DNA of 64,000 bases from Nymphaea colorata (Eukaryota > Streptophyta > Magnoliopsida > Nymphaeales > Nymphaeaceae). Numbering within the stretch: position 1 is the stretch's first letter; each line of letters starts with the position of its first letter. Below the pieces are notes generated by a model that did not search any database, was not told the DNA's origin, and worked only from the letters and a program-made list of their open reading frames with translations. The stretch covers positions 7,748,802 to 7,812,801 of the forward strand of contig NC_045145.1 in assembly GCF_008831285.2 (NCBI RefSeq), read 5' to 3'. Positions 12,456 through 25,029 of the stretch are shown here, piece by piece. The position numbers were made by a program, and so were the translations under genes.

Positions 12456-12847
12456 GAGTCGAGAGAGTGCTTTCATTTTCTATGTATTGGCAATTTGGCA
12501 TTGAACATCTTCACAATTTCATTATGTAATTGTTGACTTGCTATGTTTTCTAGAGTGATATTGTTATGACTTATGAGTATGACTTATGAATTTTGATGTT
12601 TATGCCTTTATGAATGATGAACGCGTAACTTTATAGCAATAATAAGTCTATCATGTTGTAAACATGTTTTTTATAAAGAACATATTATTCTTGATTTTTA
12701 CTGATTTTTTATAATTTTTTTGATTTTTTTTATATTTTTTCTGATTTTTTTTAAATTATGATACGGTTACGATTTGTTATGATACAGCGTATCTTAAAGC
12801 TGGAACAATACGACTTATGATACACTTTTTACAACATTGGTTTGCAT

Positions 12848-14450
12848 GATAATTATGAAGATGTAAGTAAAATGTGAATTTTGCTGCTACCTGTGATATC
12901 CATGAAGAACTTACCGATATGCTTGCCTTTTTAAAACATCAAGGATGTTGCTAATGAATTTAAATGCTTCATACTATGGTAAGCAAGTATACTTTCATCT
13001 CTTTTTGAGTTTTTTTGTACATGTGACCCTTGAATGAGATGGTTATTATGCTACATATCCTTTAACCCTCCAAATGTTGCTACCCCTAAATGTTGTTAGA
13101 CTTAATAGAAAATGCTAATATGAGCAAACTCATGGATTCATACACATCTAGACTGCTCATTACAAATCTGACATGTGAAACTATATGAACCAGAAAGCTA
13201 AACTTAGATGGTATATTCTAAACCAGGCTCCTGATATACATTATTTTTCGGTCCTTGGAATTTCCATTTGGATCCTTTGTGCAGAAAGAGTCTGCTAGTT
13301 GAGTTGAACCAGCTAAATAACGTTGCTGAGGAATCCAAATTTGTATCTATTGGTCCTTTCATATTAATTTTTATCCATGGACATCATTGCACCAGGATCG
13401 TCTCCGTAATTGGTGCATTAGTCCTGCAATGGATAATCACCATAGTCATTGAGGTAACTTATATAAGCCTATGTTGGAAGTGGTGCATTTGAACTTATCT
13501 TGTAGGTCTAGCAGAGAACCTCACTTTGTTTGATCTGCTGCAAAACGACTTAAGAAGCATGCATTTTTTTGGTATCCTTGTTTCACTTTTACATTCTTTG
13601 TAGTTGTCCTATTTTGATGTCTTCTCATGCAAGCATTTTTTTGCTTGTGCAGTTGGTAATTGGCCCATTTTGAAGTCCCCTATTTTGGATTGTGATGTTG
13701 GTCTTGCTTTTATGCCTAGCAATACTTGAGCAAAATTATAGTATGCATTTGTCACTCTTCTTACAATGTTATTCTTAAAATATCAACTTGCTACTACAAT
13801 TTTTTGCAACGGATGCTAAAGGCTTTTTATTCAACAGATGCACATTACGAATAAATATGCGTTCGTTGCTCATGGTCTTCTAGAGAATTGGGTGGTCGAC
13901 ATTTTGGTTGTAGAGGGGACTGTATCAGGAATGTACTGAATCTCTAAAATACTAGATGGTTTGAGATGATGATGATGATGCTATGCTTAAAAATGTTTAT
14001 TATAAAAAAAACAGTGACTATATGTATTTGACTGGATGTCTGTTCTTCATGATTGATATCATAACATGATTTGTAACTTTCAAAATGTTTAGTATTACAA
14101 AATTTTCTTTCTTAATGCATGCTTCTTATTTTCTCTCTCTCTCTCTATATATATATATAACTCTGGACAGTCAGCAAATAAACCCATTTCCATACAATAG
14201 ATGAGACTAGAATAATTTTCCAATGGTTGCTACCTTTTGGAACTAAAATGCTATCGGGAAAACATTAGATTTTCCTATGGAAGGACTGTGAGATTAACCT
14301 CTATCCCAATTGTAAATCAGCATATTTCCCAACAGTTGCAACAGTAGGAAAAGGGATTCTTGATTCCTGATGAATAAAACCTTTGAGAATAATAACCATT
14401 TTTGCTGATGAATTAAAGTGTTGGGAATACTTTTCTTTATTGAACTTTAG
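12848..14450. other. Interior of CACTA element, no gene recognised
   Basis: AT-rich interior between the nested hAT and the right CACTA end. It holds short (CT)n and (TA)n runs near 14132-14159. A 74-codon plus frame at 13268-13492 resembles nothing known. Confidence 0.5.
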
Positions 14451-14910
14451 CCGATGACCCATAAGCCATCAGCAATTCTTTTCCCGATGAATCTGACCAG
14501 TTTTTGGCAACGGCTACGGTCATCGGGAAAACTTAAAAATGTTGTAGTGAGACCACATCCAACTGTCCTGCAAAGCTTTCACCTTGGCTGCCATGGCTTG
14601 ATACCAGCAGACTTTTGGGAGACTCAATTTGGTACTTTGGTTCTTATACGTGCGAAATAGCAAGCAGAAATGATTCAGGTGATTACTATCTTGGTGGCTC
14701 ATGAACAATTGTATTAAAATAGAAACCTCTCAATACATCTAATCTTTTGTGTTCTACTTGAAAGCGTTGAATTTGGGCAGACGTTTCACATGTTTGTTCA
14801 GCTCAGTTTTCAATATAAGATTCATCAAGCTAGTATTAGATATTTAGCAATCCCATGGCTTCAGGCATGTTCAAGGCATGGGAAGGATTAGTTTCTTCTG
14901 GTTCATATGT

Positions 14911-16560
14911 TTAGTTCTCAACATGTACTTGCTTATTTTTTTCTTGCTTTAGAGACATAACTTCTTTTGTAGTTTGAAAAACAGCTGGTATTGGCAAAAA
15001 CATAGGTTGTGAGTTGATTTTATGATTGCTGAAAACAGAATGCGTTTTTTTTAAAAAAAAATCTGATGTGCCTACTGAGAAAATTTTTGTGTTTCTAAGT
15101 GAAATGCTTTGTAACCTTTTTTTATTGTAAGGATTACCCAAAACATGCACCCTCTAGCCCTTGGATGGAATCAAGTTTAACAACTTCACAATAGAGAAAA
15201 CCAAGGACCCGTATGTGGCAGAAAACATGTTGTATTTGGAGCAGCATCTCATATGATGTTTTCCCCTTTAAAAGTGGTGTAGGAAACCTGTTTAAAAAGT
15301 AAACTGCATTTAGATATCCTTCAACGAAAGTTTTAGATGCAATTTGGCTTGGCATCTTAATGTGCAGGCCACAACAAAAATATGCCAGTGCTTCCTTTCA
15401 ATGACAACATTATCCTATGGTGTGTGCTCACATATATGTTCATAAGCAACAACAACTTCATAAGAAAATTGTTCAGCACTTAGTTAAAATATTTCATGTC
15501 ATTATGATGTCATATTTTTTTATCCTGTGTTGACAAATCTGAAAATTTCAAAAGTAAAAATTCAGTTTGGTATTTGTGTTTCATAAAGACACCTAAATTG
15601 CACAAGAAAAGACATCCACAAGACTAAGGAAATTGTGTGCTCCACTTAATGAGGTTTGGGTGTATAGACTCCATAACTCAACATGCATAAGTTGAAAGGG
15701 AGAACCTGAATGTATATTGTTAAATGAAAAGGGCAATCTAGCTTGCTTTGAGATTTATCAAATATCACATGTATTTCCACCTAGTTTTATGTTTGATTAG
15801 AATGATAAAAAGTTTGCATCTAGAGTAGGTAGATGATACTCATGCTTGAGTTCACCTAAGCTAATCTTTATCTTGGTTTTCATGACCTACAAGATGTAAC
15901 AAAATGGATTAAACAAGATAAAGCAGTTTGAAGTTTTAGCAAGTTGGTTGATGCGATAAGTTTAAATATAAACTCAGGTATGAAATTGATGCTTTTAAGA
16001 GTGAAGATGGTGTGAGAATCACATTTTCTTCATACAAGGCATAAACAACATTACTATCTAGAAGGGAAATAGGAAATGTGTTTAAGAGCTAAACTATAGT
16101 AATTAGGAATGACAAAGAGCAAGTCATATGGTCACTTAATCTATTAACAATGATTCATTCATCTCCTTGATTATAAGATTAAAAGTGAAGTTCACATGTG
16201 ATGGAATCTTCTTCTTTTTGAGGTGGTGGAGGAGCTAATTTTATTTGTTCATAGTTAAAGTAGGGGCAGCAATCTTGCTAACACTGCATTGGCAGAGGAG
16301 GATGTACCATTGTGGATAACAACATTTGATGAAGTATTAGACCAATGAATTTGTTTTTTTTATCATTGTTCTTGTCAATTTGCTTCTTGAACCCTTGAGA
16401 GTTAGAAGGGGTAGCCTCGAAGCATGAAGCAGCAGTCTATGGTATGCCGATTGTCTTGAAAGTATGCAGTCCATTTGTTGTTTTCTATTGTTTCTCGACC
16501 TTCGGTTTTTTACATCTCAAGTTACAGCAACAAGTCCAACATGCTCAACTAATGGTGAGA
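14911..16560 (-). pseudogene. Ty1/copia gag-pol relic A
   Basis: Read leftward on the minus strand the pieces appear in copia order. First comes a degenerate CCHC zinc knuckle near 16400-16560, where the piece RHTIDCCFMLRGYP fits the family GHTxDxCxxLHGYP. Then a protease/linker trace (DHMTCSLSF, VILTPSSLLK), the integrase zinc region and core (CDICDKSQSKLDCPFH, SLYTQTSLSGAHNFL, DVFSC), and the integrase C-terminal part at 15134-15355 (YLNAVYFLNRFPTPLLKGKT, VLGFLYCE). The frame then shifts into 14911-15150 (NPYNKK, SLRNTKIF). Reverse transcriptase and RNase H are missing, so the relic is truncated at its 3' side. Stops and frameshifts are frequent. No LTR pair was identified for it. Confidence 0.75.
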
Positions 16561-16837
16561 GCTTAGTAAATATGCACTTCTATTATTGATGAACTAATGA
16601 GTAAACTTGCTATATCAGAATAACTTAGCTCTGGTGCTAAAGTAGCAACATTGAAGAAAAAGAGCGTGCTATTTGACAGGGTGTCAAGCATTGGATACAC
16701 ATAGCACCATTGATGGGCTGGCTGCTAAACAGATAAAGAGTCAGATTTGATCCAACTTGGCAACCATAACATGTTGTCATTTACGGCATGAGAAGCACTA
16801 AAACAATATCCACTTAAGAAATGTCTTTTTTTGTATC

Positions 16838-17019
16838 CAGTGGTGGACCCATAAATTTTTTTTTTTGGAGAGGCCCTGATTCACAAATTTTTATATCTGA
16901 AGGGGCACTCACATATATAATGGAGTATACATTTGAAGAGCATAATGTAAAAATAAAGGTAAATTGAAGTGCTGGTGCGGACAACTGCTCGCACCAAGCT
17001 ATATGTGGCTCTGCCTATG
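16838..17019. mobile_element. hAT-type MITE with perfect 8-bp duplication
   Basis: A 182-bp non-coding element begins CAGTGGTGGACCCA. Its other end, read inward, is CATAGGCAGAGCCA, an imperfect inverted repeat. The 8-bp word TTTGTATC sits immediately outside both ends (16830-16837 and 17020-17027). The end motif belongs to the widespread plant group with CAGTGGCGGANCCAG-like termini, seen again in degenerate form at 28520 and 39512. Confidence 0.85.
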
Positions 17020-17029
17020 TTTGTATCAC

Positions 17030-18840
17030 AATAGGAAACTCTTTTACCAATTCTTGTCATGTCTATGCCACAGAGCGAGGTAGTTGTTTTTTTCATTTTG
17101 CATTTATGTGTGATACAAGTTGCAATGCACCCCACAATAGATTACAGTTGGGTTTATTCCATTGTGCTCGAGCAATGTGCTATAGATGCTGCCCAACCCC
17201 ATGAAAAATAAATCCCCACCTTTCTCATCACATGAAAGCTTGTGAAATCATGAAGTGAAAACCCATGATGTCTTGTAAGGACTGACATCTAGCATCATTG
17301 TCCCTGTTTGACACTGTCATGCATGCCATGGTCCATCTGAACTGAAATTCATTCTGTCGCCATAACCTCAAAGTTTCAAAATTTAGAGAAACTCGACAAG
17401 GAAAAGGGAAAAACATAGTGATGTTGAACTTGCAACCTCCCTTGTCTATCTCTCATAGAGCTTGACATCTCCCTCTATCTCCACAAAATGTTTGATTTTG
17501 TGGTAAGTTTTTTATTTCCTCTTTTTATTGTTTAATTTTAGGGGAACTATATGAAGTTAATCACTTTAAATCCTCCTCATTCTTCTCCTTTTTACTGCTA
17601 TTATTTCTTAATGTCTTCCTTTTCCCTAATTTTCCTCTTTTGTTATCTTTTTTTTTTCCACTTCCCTTTTGATTGTCTTTCAGGTTTGCATATGATTAAG
17701 CATCATTGTTACCTTCCATATAGCATCTTCTCTTCAATGTATTGATTTGTTTCTTGCACAACGTGTTGTGGTCATGTTTTCTTTCCTTCTCTATTGGTGT
17801 GATCCTGTAAAACTAAGGGAAGGTTCAGTCAACCTTTAAAGGTGGGGGTTCTGCTACTCCTAGAAATACCTCCACGATCAGAAAAAGTAATAAGCTTTCC
17901 TACTTGGTTTATTCTTATGATTTGTTTGGTTATTCACTTCTCACTTGATTCCTAACCTATTAATGGGGGTTCAGTTTCTTTCTTGCCTCTAATTTTCTGC
18001 TTGAGTTTCATTCAGTTCACTTCTAATTAGTTCCATCCTTCACACTATCATAAAGCACCTACCTTGTCATCTTGTTCTCATTTCCCCTAAGACGGAAATC
18101 TTCCTTCAATGTTTTAATGTTTTTGTTGAATCATGTTTTTCTCCTTCTATTGAAGTTATCCTAGAAGTCTTTTTAAGGAAATTTTTTGATGACCTTATTG
18201 GTAGCAAAACTTATTGATGATTTCATGATATAGCATTTATGAAAGACAACAAAAAAGTCTACGAAGGCCAAAAATAGCATCCTTGCTCAAACTATTGCAG
18301 TGACTACTTGTAGAATGGTAAGTAAGAGGGTAACTTCTTCACTTTTATAGGTATTACCTTACTTTTTTAAAAAACCAGAAATGATCATGTGAAAGGATAA
18401 GTTTGCAAAAGTTGAACCTAAGATATGATGTTCTGTACTAAAAAAATTCAGCTAAAAGGATGAAAATTTAATGTAGATAGGAAATGGCAAGGGTGAAAAT
18501 TATATAAAGAAAAAACAAAGCAAATAGGGGAGTTGGTTTTCCCATGAAAAGGTTTTCTCTATATGCACAAACTTTTGATCAATTCCATTAGCTTCATGTG
18601 GTCTTAATTCCCATTGATTATGTGGGACAAGTAAAATGCTTGCTAGGATCCCAAGACTAAATATGATGTTTTTAGAATTACTTATATTTTTTAACCTTCA
18701 AATTGACATTGTTTTAGATATTAATGTTGCTTATTTAGAGCTTTAGTTATATACATTTTACATGGTAGCTTGGAGATGATAGGATGTGACACATTGGGTG
18801 ATTTTGTGGTTTTTTGACATGGGCTCAATGACGCACAAGC
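17030..18840. other. AT-rich stretch without recognised gene
   Basis: T-rich DNA with only short frames of low complexity, such as a Phe/Leu-rich 64-codon plus frame at 17551-17745. Nothing here resembles a known family or a structural RNA. Confidence 0.5.
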
Positions 18841-18844
18841 TGCA

Positions 18845-19058
18845 CACTGCTGGAAAAACATTAATAATGAACTTGTGGTGCAAAAAGTGCAGTATTGTTA
18901 TGACAAACAGTCAGTAACATAGTTTCTGCATTACTAATGACTACTAAACACACAAACATTCTTTGCCACAAATTGAATTAGTGGCAAGACCATTGCTAGT
19001 GGAATATTACTTTTAGTGAAACAATTTGTGCGGCATAAATGTTAAGTTTCTTGTAGTG
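18845..19058. mobile_element. Possible small CACTA-like element
   Basis: CACTGCTGGAAAAACATTA at the left and an inward-read CACTACAAGAAACTTAACAT at the right form a loose inverted repeat around 214 bp. No 3-bp duplication is visible (GCA against ACC), so only the right end (TTCTTGTAGTG, ending at 19058) is reasonably CACTA-like. Confidence 0.3.
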
Positions 19059-19184
19059 ACCAGTACTAGTGTTGCTGGCAGCCAAATTGCCACTTCAGCA
19101 GCATTGTTGCAGCCTTCGCAGTGGCAAACAAAAATGTTTTGCTGGAAAGAAAACCACTCATCATCTCTCTGCACCAAAAAAACA

Positions 19185-19187
<3 letters not shown>

Positions 19188-19224
<37 letters not shown>
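19188..19224. repeat. (TA)n microsatellite
   Basis: About 18 TA units. The 83-codon plus frame across it is a repeat artefact. Confidence 0.95.
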
Positions 19225-19226
<2 letters not shown>

Positions 19227-19447
19227 TTGATTTTTCCATTATCAAAATGTTGGTGCTATGAAAGCCATTCATTTTAGCTTATTATAAAAACACTATTAAA
19301 CCCCAAAAAATGAACAAGTTAATATATATTTATCATCAACATATCCTTAAGATCGTATTGGTAAGGTTAGATTTCAAAAAAAAAAACTTAAATATCATAT
19401 TTAAAGAGTCCAGTTTTTGTCCCTGACCTATTGGTATGATTTTTATC

Positions 19448-19498
19448 GATCACTCTCTCTCTCTCTCATATCTATCTATCTATGTGTGTGTGTGTGTA
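19448..19498. repeat. Compound (CT)n(ATCT)n(GT)n microsatellite
   Basis: Short CT, ATCT and GT runs follow one another directly. Confidence 0.85.
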
Positions 19499-19499
19499 T

Positions 19500-21170
19500 T
19501 AGTCAAACGTGTGCTCTCAAGAGGATAAGGTTTAACCATACAAAGTTCATCCCCATAGTTGGGGCAACTGCCTATGGATTAGGCAACAAATTTTCTGAAA
19601 TTATGTGGCTCAGAAAATGCAATGCTCTGATCCTGATTTCCATTATTAATTAGTAAACATTTTGGAAGACTGTGCTTACTGTCTAACCTGTTTTTGCTTT
19701 GATTTCCTTTCAAAGCACGGTATTAGCTCTGGATTAAGTAAGATGCTATTTACTAAAGCAATTTGGATGAAACATGCCTTCACAATTCCTGTGCAAACCA
19801 TAGGCTGATCTACTGTTAGACAATCTCTCTATAGATGAAAAAGGAACAGTAATAATATGAAAGCATACCTTGTGGCAAAGCATACCAGGTAATTATGACC
19901 AGAAACAAAATGAGATCTAAAGTTTCAAAAAATAAGATTATCATCTAAAATATTTTAACAACACATGAACAAAACACAATAAAAAAGTGTGTATATCAAA
20001 ATACTTTAAATCATACAAGAGAAGTCAATTCCTTATAGCAAGTTGATTTCCATATAGCAATTCAACCACTTTCACTTCAAACCAGTTGGTATTAGATCTA
20101 GAAATGAATAAACAAATGATCAACAAGAGTATATTAGATAGCAGGTAAAACATCTCAAAAGTTCACATGTGCAGAAATCAAGAACAAAGCACACCCGATC
20201 ACATCCATGTCGAGTGAATTTCAATAAAATAAATCACCATGGTCATCCATATGGAAACCCATCCACTAAAATGGCAAATGTACTTGTTGAAACTAATTAT
20301 GACAAAATGAAATCAAATAACTTGGACTACATTTTTAAAATATTAATAACTATCAAGAAAAAAAATAATGCAAGTGAACTAATGGATTCTAATGTTTCTC
20401 ATAATTTGTTGAAAGACCAAGTCAAGTTCCCAATTGTCACATATACTAAGGAGCATTCACGACTATGGAGAACAATTGATACATCAATTTGTATTGGATA
20501 CATGTCCAAAAGCATTTTCCAGTTTTGGCCTTTAACAACAAGAATAACACACACACACACAACTTAAATGCTACCAAGAGGGAAATGAGCATAAGCAAGT
20601 GTTGTGCACATAATTAGTCAGCTTTACTGCCTTGTTCTTGGCAGTGGTGTTCAGAAAGCATTGGCTTCAACTAAACATGTTTTCCTTTCTAGACAAATAC
20701 ATTTGTAGGTGTTGCTTTTACTAATTATTTTGGATTATCTTCATGTACTTTCTTAAAAATTAACATTGATGGGATTTCCAGTACTATGAATACATCTGAA
20801 GGCTGCGTAGTATAGCGGAAGTGGTACAAGTGGAAGAACAAAGTAAGCAAGTTTCCCCACTTCACTACTTTACTTAAGCAACCTATCTGTCTGTTGAATT
20901 GTTCTTTCAAAAAATCTCAATCTGAGAACCATTTAACCAAGGAAAGGCACCAAGAAGACACGCTTCCTGACATTTACTGTAGAAAACAAGAAACATAAAT
21001 CTATTTCAATTTATGTATAGGGTGTCTAACTAGTTTTTAACTTAAAACATTTTAAATGGCTGTACAGATTCACCGCACATGCAAATAACTTGTTTAAAAA
21101 ATATCGAGTTCTAGGTTTTAAAATTACATGAAAAATCAAAAAACAATAGCAGATTTAATAACTCATATAG
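19500..21170. other. No recognised gene
   Basis: AT-rich sequence. The longest frame, 132 codons at 20169-20567 plus, shows no domain, signal peptide or membrane segment, and ends in an (AC)n run. I treat it as non-coding. Confidence 0.45.
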
Positions 21171-21174
21171 TCGT

Positions 21175-21648
21175 TGTTGAAAATAAACAATAATAGAACA
21201 ATGTACCTTATGTTGCACATAATGAACTTGCAAAATAACTTCTGTATTAGAGGAGGAGAGCCCTCATACAACTCATGATACCCACAGGACTACAATAGCA
21301 AAACTTACATTTGGTATAATATGTGCACTCCCACTCACCTATTTATAGAACCTCAAGACTATAACTTATGACCCATAACTTCCATCATAATGATGACGTA
21401 ACTCATGAGATAAATCACATTACATTGATAACATTAAAAAAAAATTAAAAAGAATACTAAAACATGACTTAAGTGTCAACCATAATGGCCATTAACCTTG
21501 GTAACTCATATTGACATAACTAGACCATATTAAAAAAATAAAACTACTACACATCAATGTAGTACTTAATTTTTTAACTCCCTTGTGCATTATTGTGCAT
21601 TACTATAGCATCAACTGCATGTCTATTCAGTTGAATCATATGTTAATA
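21175..21648 (-). repeat. 3' LTR of copia element B
   Basis: Begins TGTTGAAAATAAACAAT and aligns along its whole length with 25030-25506, with scattered substitutions and small indels, including the shared block TTAATTTTTTAACTCCCTT. Confidence 0.88.
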
Positions 21649-22180
21649 CTCCCTCTAGATGCAGAACTTGATAGAGATGACTTGAATTTTATGAACTTTG
21701 GATGATCGAGTACTTTTGTAAATTCATTTGCAATTTTGATCATTTGTGGAACAATATTTCATTATTGTTGTTCCATCAATGACAACGTCAAGGATGAAGT
21801 CAATGCAAATCATGTGTTTAGCTCTTTCGTGGAACATTAGATTTTTGTCGTGGCAATTGTTGCTTGATTATCACAAAAAAGTTCAGTCGTCTAATATTGC
21901 TTTTCGTGCAAGTTGCCCATAATTCTTTGTATCAAAATAGCTTGACATGCAAATATGGTGGCTGCAACAAACTCCACTTCAGAAGATGATAGAGCCATAG
22001 TTGCTTGTATTTTGGACACCCACAACACAGCTCCCGATCCAAGAGTAAAAGCATGCACACTTATGTTTTTCCTATCATCGATAAAATCAGCCCATTGTCA
22101 AAAAAGTCAATTAGCTTAAAATCAGAATTAGATTGGTACCAAATCCCATTGTTGTTTGTTGATTGGATGTAATCGAGGAT

Positions 22181-24840
22181 CTATTTTGCTGCTCCAAAAT
22201 GATGTATTGATTGACAATGCATAAACTTTGAGACCAGACCAACTGGGTACACAATATCTGGATGTGTCTGTGTGAGGTACATCAATTTTCCAATCAAACT
22301 CATGTGTAACTTCTCATTGGCTCTCATAGTACCATAATTTATAGTTAACTTCTCATTAGTGTTCATGGGCATGGAACATGACTTGCATGAATTAATATTA
22401 AATTTTGTAAGTATGTTTAAAGCATATTTTCGTGAGCAATAAATATAAAACATCAGTCTATTGAACCTGAAGTCCAAAAAAACAATGTAACAATCACAGA
22501 TCTGACATAACAAATTCACACATCATGTTGTCTTAAATTTTTCATTGAGACTACTAAAGAAGCCTCCATAAATGATGTCATCTACATAAACACATACTAT
22601 AAGAACATCATTACTTGTTCCTTTCACGTATAAAGTAGGTTCATTTTCACTTTTGTGCAAACTATTATGCATAAAGTATGTGTCTAATCTCTCATATCAA
22701 GGTCGTAGTGCTTGCTTAAAACCATAAGGAGGTTTTTTAATCTGTATACCTTCTCTTCTTGTCCACTAATAACAAATCCATGTGGTTGGCAAATATTCCT
22801 TTTTCAAGAAGTCATTTAAAAAAGCAGACTTTACATCAAACTGAAAAATTGATAATTTCATATGAGCAACTAATGCTAAGATGATTTCAAGAGTTTCAAA
22901 ACGTGTTACATGGGAAAACATTTTTGAAAAATCTACCCCATATTCTTGAGCATACCATTTTGTGACATGTCTTACTTTGTATTTTTGCATGCTTCCATCA
23001 ATATTGTGTGTTACTTTGTGTACCCATTTAACACCAACAACATTTTGACCATCTGGTAGATCTACAAATTCTCAAGTATCACTCTTTTCAATGATTGTTA
23101 TTTCTTCTTTCATGGATTTCTTCCGTTCTCGTTTTTCACAAGCATCTTCATAACACATTGGTTTTGTAACCATTAAAGCAAGTGCGCAATTATAAAGCTC
23201 ATCAACCCTCCTTACCTTTCTTCGAGTATTATGACTGTCCATAGTAGGTTCAATATCTACGTCTCTTTGAGCTCTGCATGAAAATGATGTTGTTGGTGCA
23301 CACTCATTTGATTCATTTGAATCATTTTCAATAATAAAATGTTTATCTTTATTATCCTACTTCCGAAAGTTGTTTTCATAAAAAACAACATCTCATTGAA
23401 TAATAAGTTTTCGTATCAGGGTTATATAATAATTGATGCCCTTTTGTAACATTTGAATGTCCACCAAATATACATTTTTCACTTTTCTTGTCCAACTTAA
23501 TATGCTCGCTTGCATAAACTAATTCATAAAATACATAAAATTTTCATAAATTTTCTTACATCAGGTTTGTGTCTTCACCAAGCCTCATAGGGTGTTCAAT
23601 TGTGTATTGCTTTACTTGGTGAAATGTTTAAAATATGAGTCGTAGTAGCCACTATTTTTTCCAAAAAATCATTTAGAAGTTGGGTTTCACTCAACATGCT
23701 TCTAACCATTTCTACCACAATTCTGTTCTTTCACTCAATAACTCCATTTTCCTGAGGTGTCAACTGCTTGCGAATTTCTTTCTTTTTGCAAAAATCATTA
23801 AAATCATTAGATAAAAATTCTCTTCCTCTATCTGTGTGCAAACACTTTATGAAACGATCGTTGGTCTTTCTACTAAAGCTTTGAACTCTTGAAATTTTTC
23901 AAAAGCTTATGATTTTTTAGTAAGAAAATATACCCAATTCACATGAGTAAAATCACCAATAAACAACATAAAATATCTACTATTGTTTAAGGAAAGAGTA
24001 TTCATGGGCCCACAGATGTCGGCATGGACTAGTTCAAAAGGCGTTTTGGTGCTCCATATCTTTTCAGTATGGAAAGACATGGTGTTGCTTTCCATATAAA
24101 CATCCTTCACAAATCCTATCACTACACATGATAAGAGGTAAACTCGATACCATGTTTTTATTGTTTAATAAGTTTAGGTCATTAGAATGTAAATGATCAT
24201 ACCCTAAATGCTAAAGCTAAGAGATTTTGTCAATATTACTGACTAATGCAACTTCATCTACATGCGAAAAATCAAGTGAAAACGTCTTATTTGAAGTCAC
24301 TTTCACTATAATGAAAGACTTACTGTCTGATTGTTTTTTCTTGATTGCACAGGTTCCACCGCTAAAATTAAGCAGATACTAATGTCTTTATACTCTTCTA
24401 TAGCAGTTATGACATGATCAAATTTGAATTACAAACTTCGTAAAATCTTGTCTATCTTCTATTATTTTTTCGATGAATTTCATTTAACTTATGGTAGTAG
24501 ACATTCTATAGAAGAAATTTTGGATGCATTCGTTTTCTTTCATTTACAAGGTCTCAAATGCTCTGTGTATAGTTTGAAGTTTTACAATTGTTACCTTGAT
24601 ATCTCCATACTAAGCTTTCTTCAAAATATTCCAAGCTTCAATTAACTTGGCTTCTACGATGGTGCGAGGGAAAATATTTTCAGCCACAGGTTGCTGTAAA
24701 ACAAGAAGCGCTTTTGCGTCCTTCTTGCATGTCTCCTTCAGTTCATTTAAAGATTCTGCCAGACCAATTTCAACCAGATCCCAAAGATCTTGTGATATAA
24801 AAAATGCCTTCATTTTAATTCTTCAAAATTCATAATTTTT
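22181..24840 (-). pseudogene. Copia element B gag-pol (broken)
   Basis: From right to left on the minus strand. Gag: MKAFFISQDLWDLVE and ENIFPRTIVEAKLIEAW at 24610-24813, continuing in shifted frames. Pre-integrase: LGYDHLHSND and CEGCLYG near 24100-24230. Integrase start: FELVHADICGPMNTLS and YFMLFIGDFTHVNWVYFL at 23907-24122. Reverse transcriptase: KYKVRHVTKWYAQEYGVDFS and FQFDVKSAFLND at 22766-22990, then an intact catalytic VCVYVDDIIYGG near 22565-22600. RT end/connection: SLIGKLMYLTQTHPDIVYPV and FMHCQSIHHFGAAK at 22181-22519. A zinc knuckle and protease were not found between gag and integrase, which suggests an internal deletion. The YVDD catalytic motif survives although the frame is lost. 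Confidence 0.85.
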
Positions 24841-25009
24841 GTCTATTAAAAATAAGTACCAAAGTGTGTGAGAGGTTGAGAGTAGTATTCAAATTCATAC
24901 CATTCGACGAGATTTTTCAATCAAATGTTTACGAATAACCTTGAAAATTCAGTTTCAATAATAATCTTCGCGACAATTCACTCTTATAAGTACACCCAAC
25001 TTGATCAAG

Positions 25010-25026
25010 CCTTAGCTTTGATACCA
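25010..25026 (-). other. Primer-binding site (tRNA-iMet type)
   Basis: On the minus strand this reads TGGTATCAAAGCTAAGG, three bases after the end of the 5' LTR. It is complementary to the 3' end of plant initiator tRNA-Met, the usual copia primer for minus-strand DNA synthesis. Confidence 0.85.
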
Positions 25027-25029
25027 CAA

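Larger units (their letters stand above)
9500..12839 (+). mobile_element. hAT DNA transposon, complete but inactive
   Basis: The element is 3340 bp. It starts CAGTGTTGTA and ends TACAACATTG, an inverted repeat with one mismatch in ten. It is flanked by a perfect 8-bp duplication, GTTTGCAT, at 9492-9499 and 12840-12847, the signature of hAT insertion. Both subterminal regions carry many copies of a GTATCG/CGATAC word. It encodes one plus-strand transposase, now disrupted. It lies inside the CACTA element at 7991-14549 and so inserted later. Confidence 0.93.
7991..14549. mobile_element. CACTA-type element, hosting a nested hAT
   Basis: The left end reads CACTACAACA and the right end is its exact 10-bp inverse, TGTTGTAGTG. 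Both are flanked by the same three bases, AGA (7988-7990 and 14550-14552), as expected of CACTA transposition. Subterminal DNA is rich in short related words: GCCGACGG and CCGACGAC on the left, CCCGATGA and CATCGGG on the right. These look like transposase-binding repeats. After subtracting the hAT inserted at 9500-12839 the element is about 3.2 kb. I find no CACTA transposase (TNPD-like) in it, so it is probably non-autonomous. A 175-codon minus frame at 8005-8532 inside the left end matches nothing known. The intact duplication and terminal repeat make the boundaries trustworthy. Confidence 0.8.

Noticed and set aside
20169-20567. 132-codon plus-strand frame
   Set aside because: No domain, signal or membrane segment; low-complexity end; surrounded by non-coding DNA.
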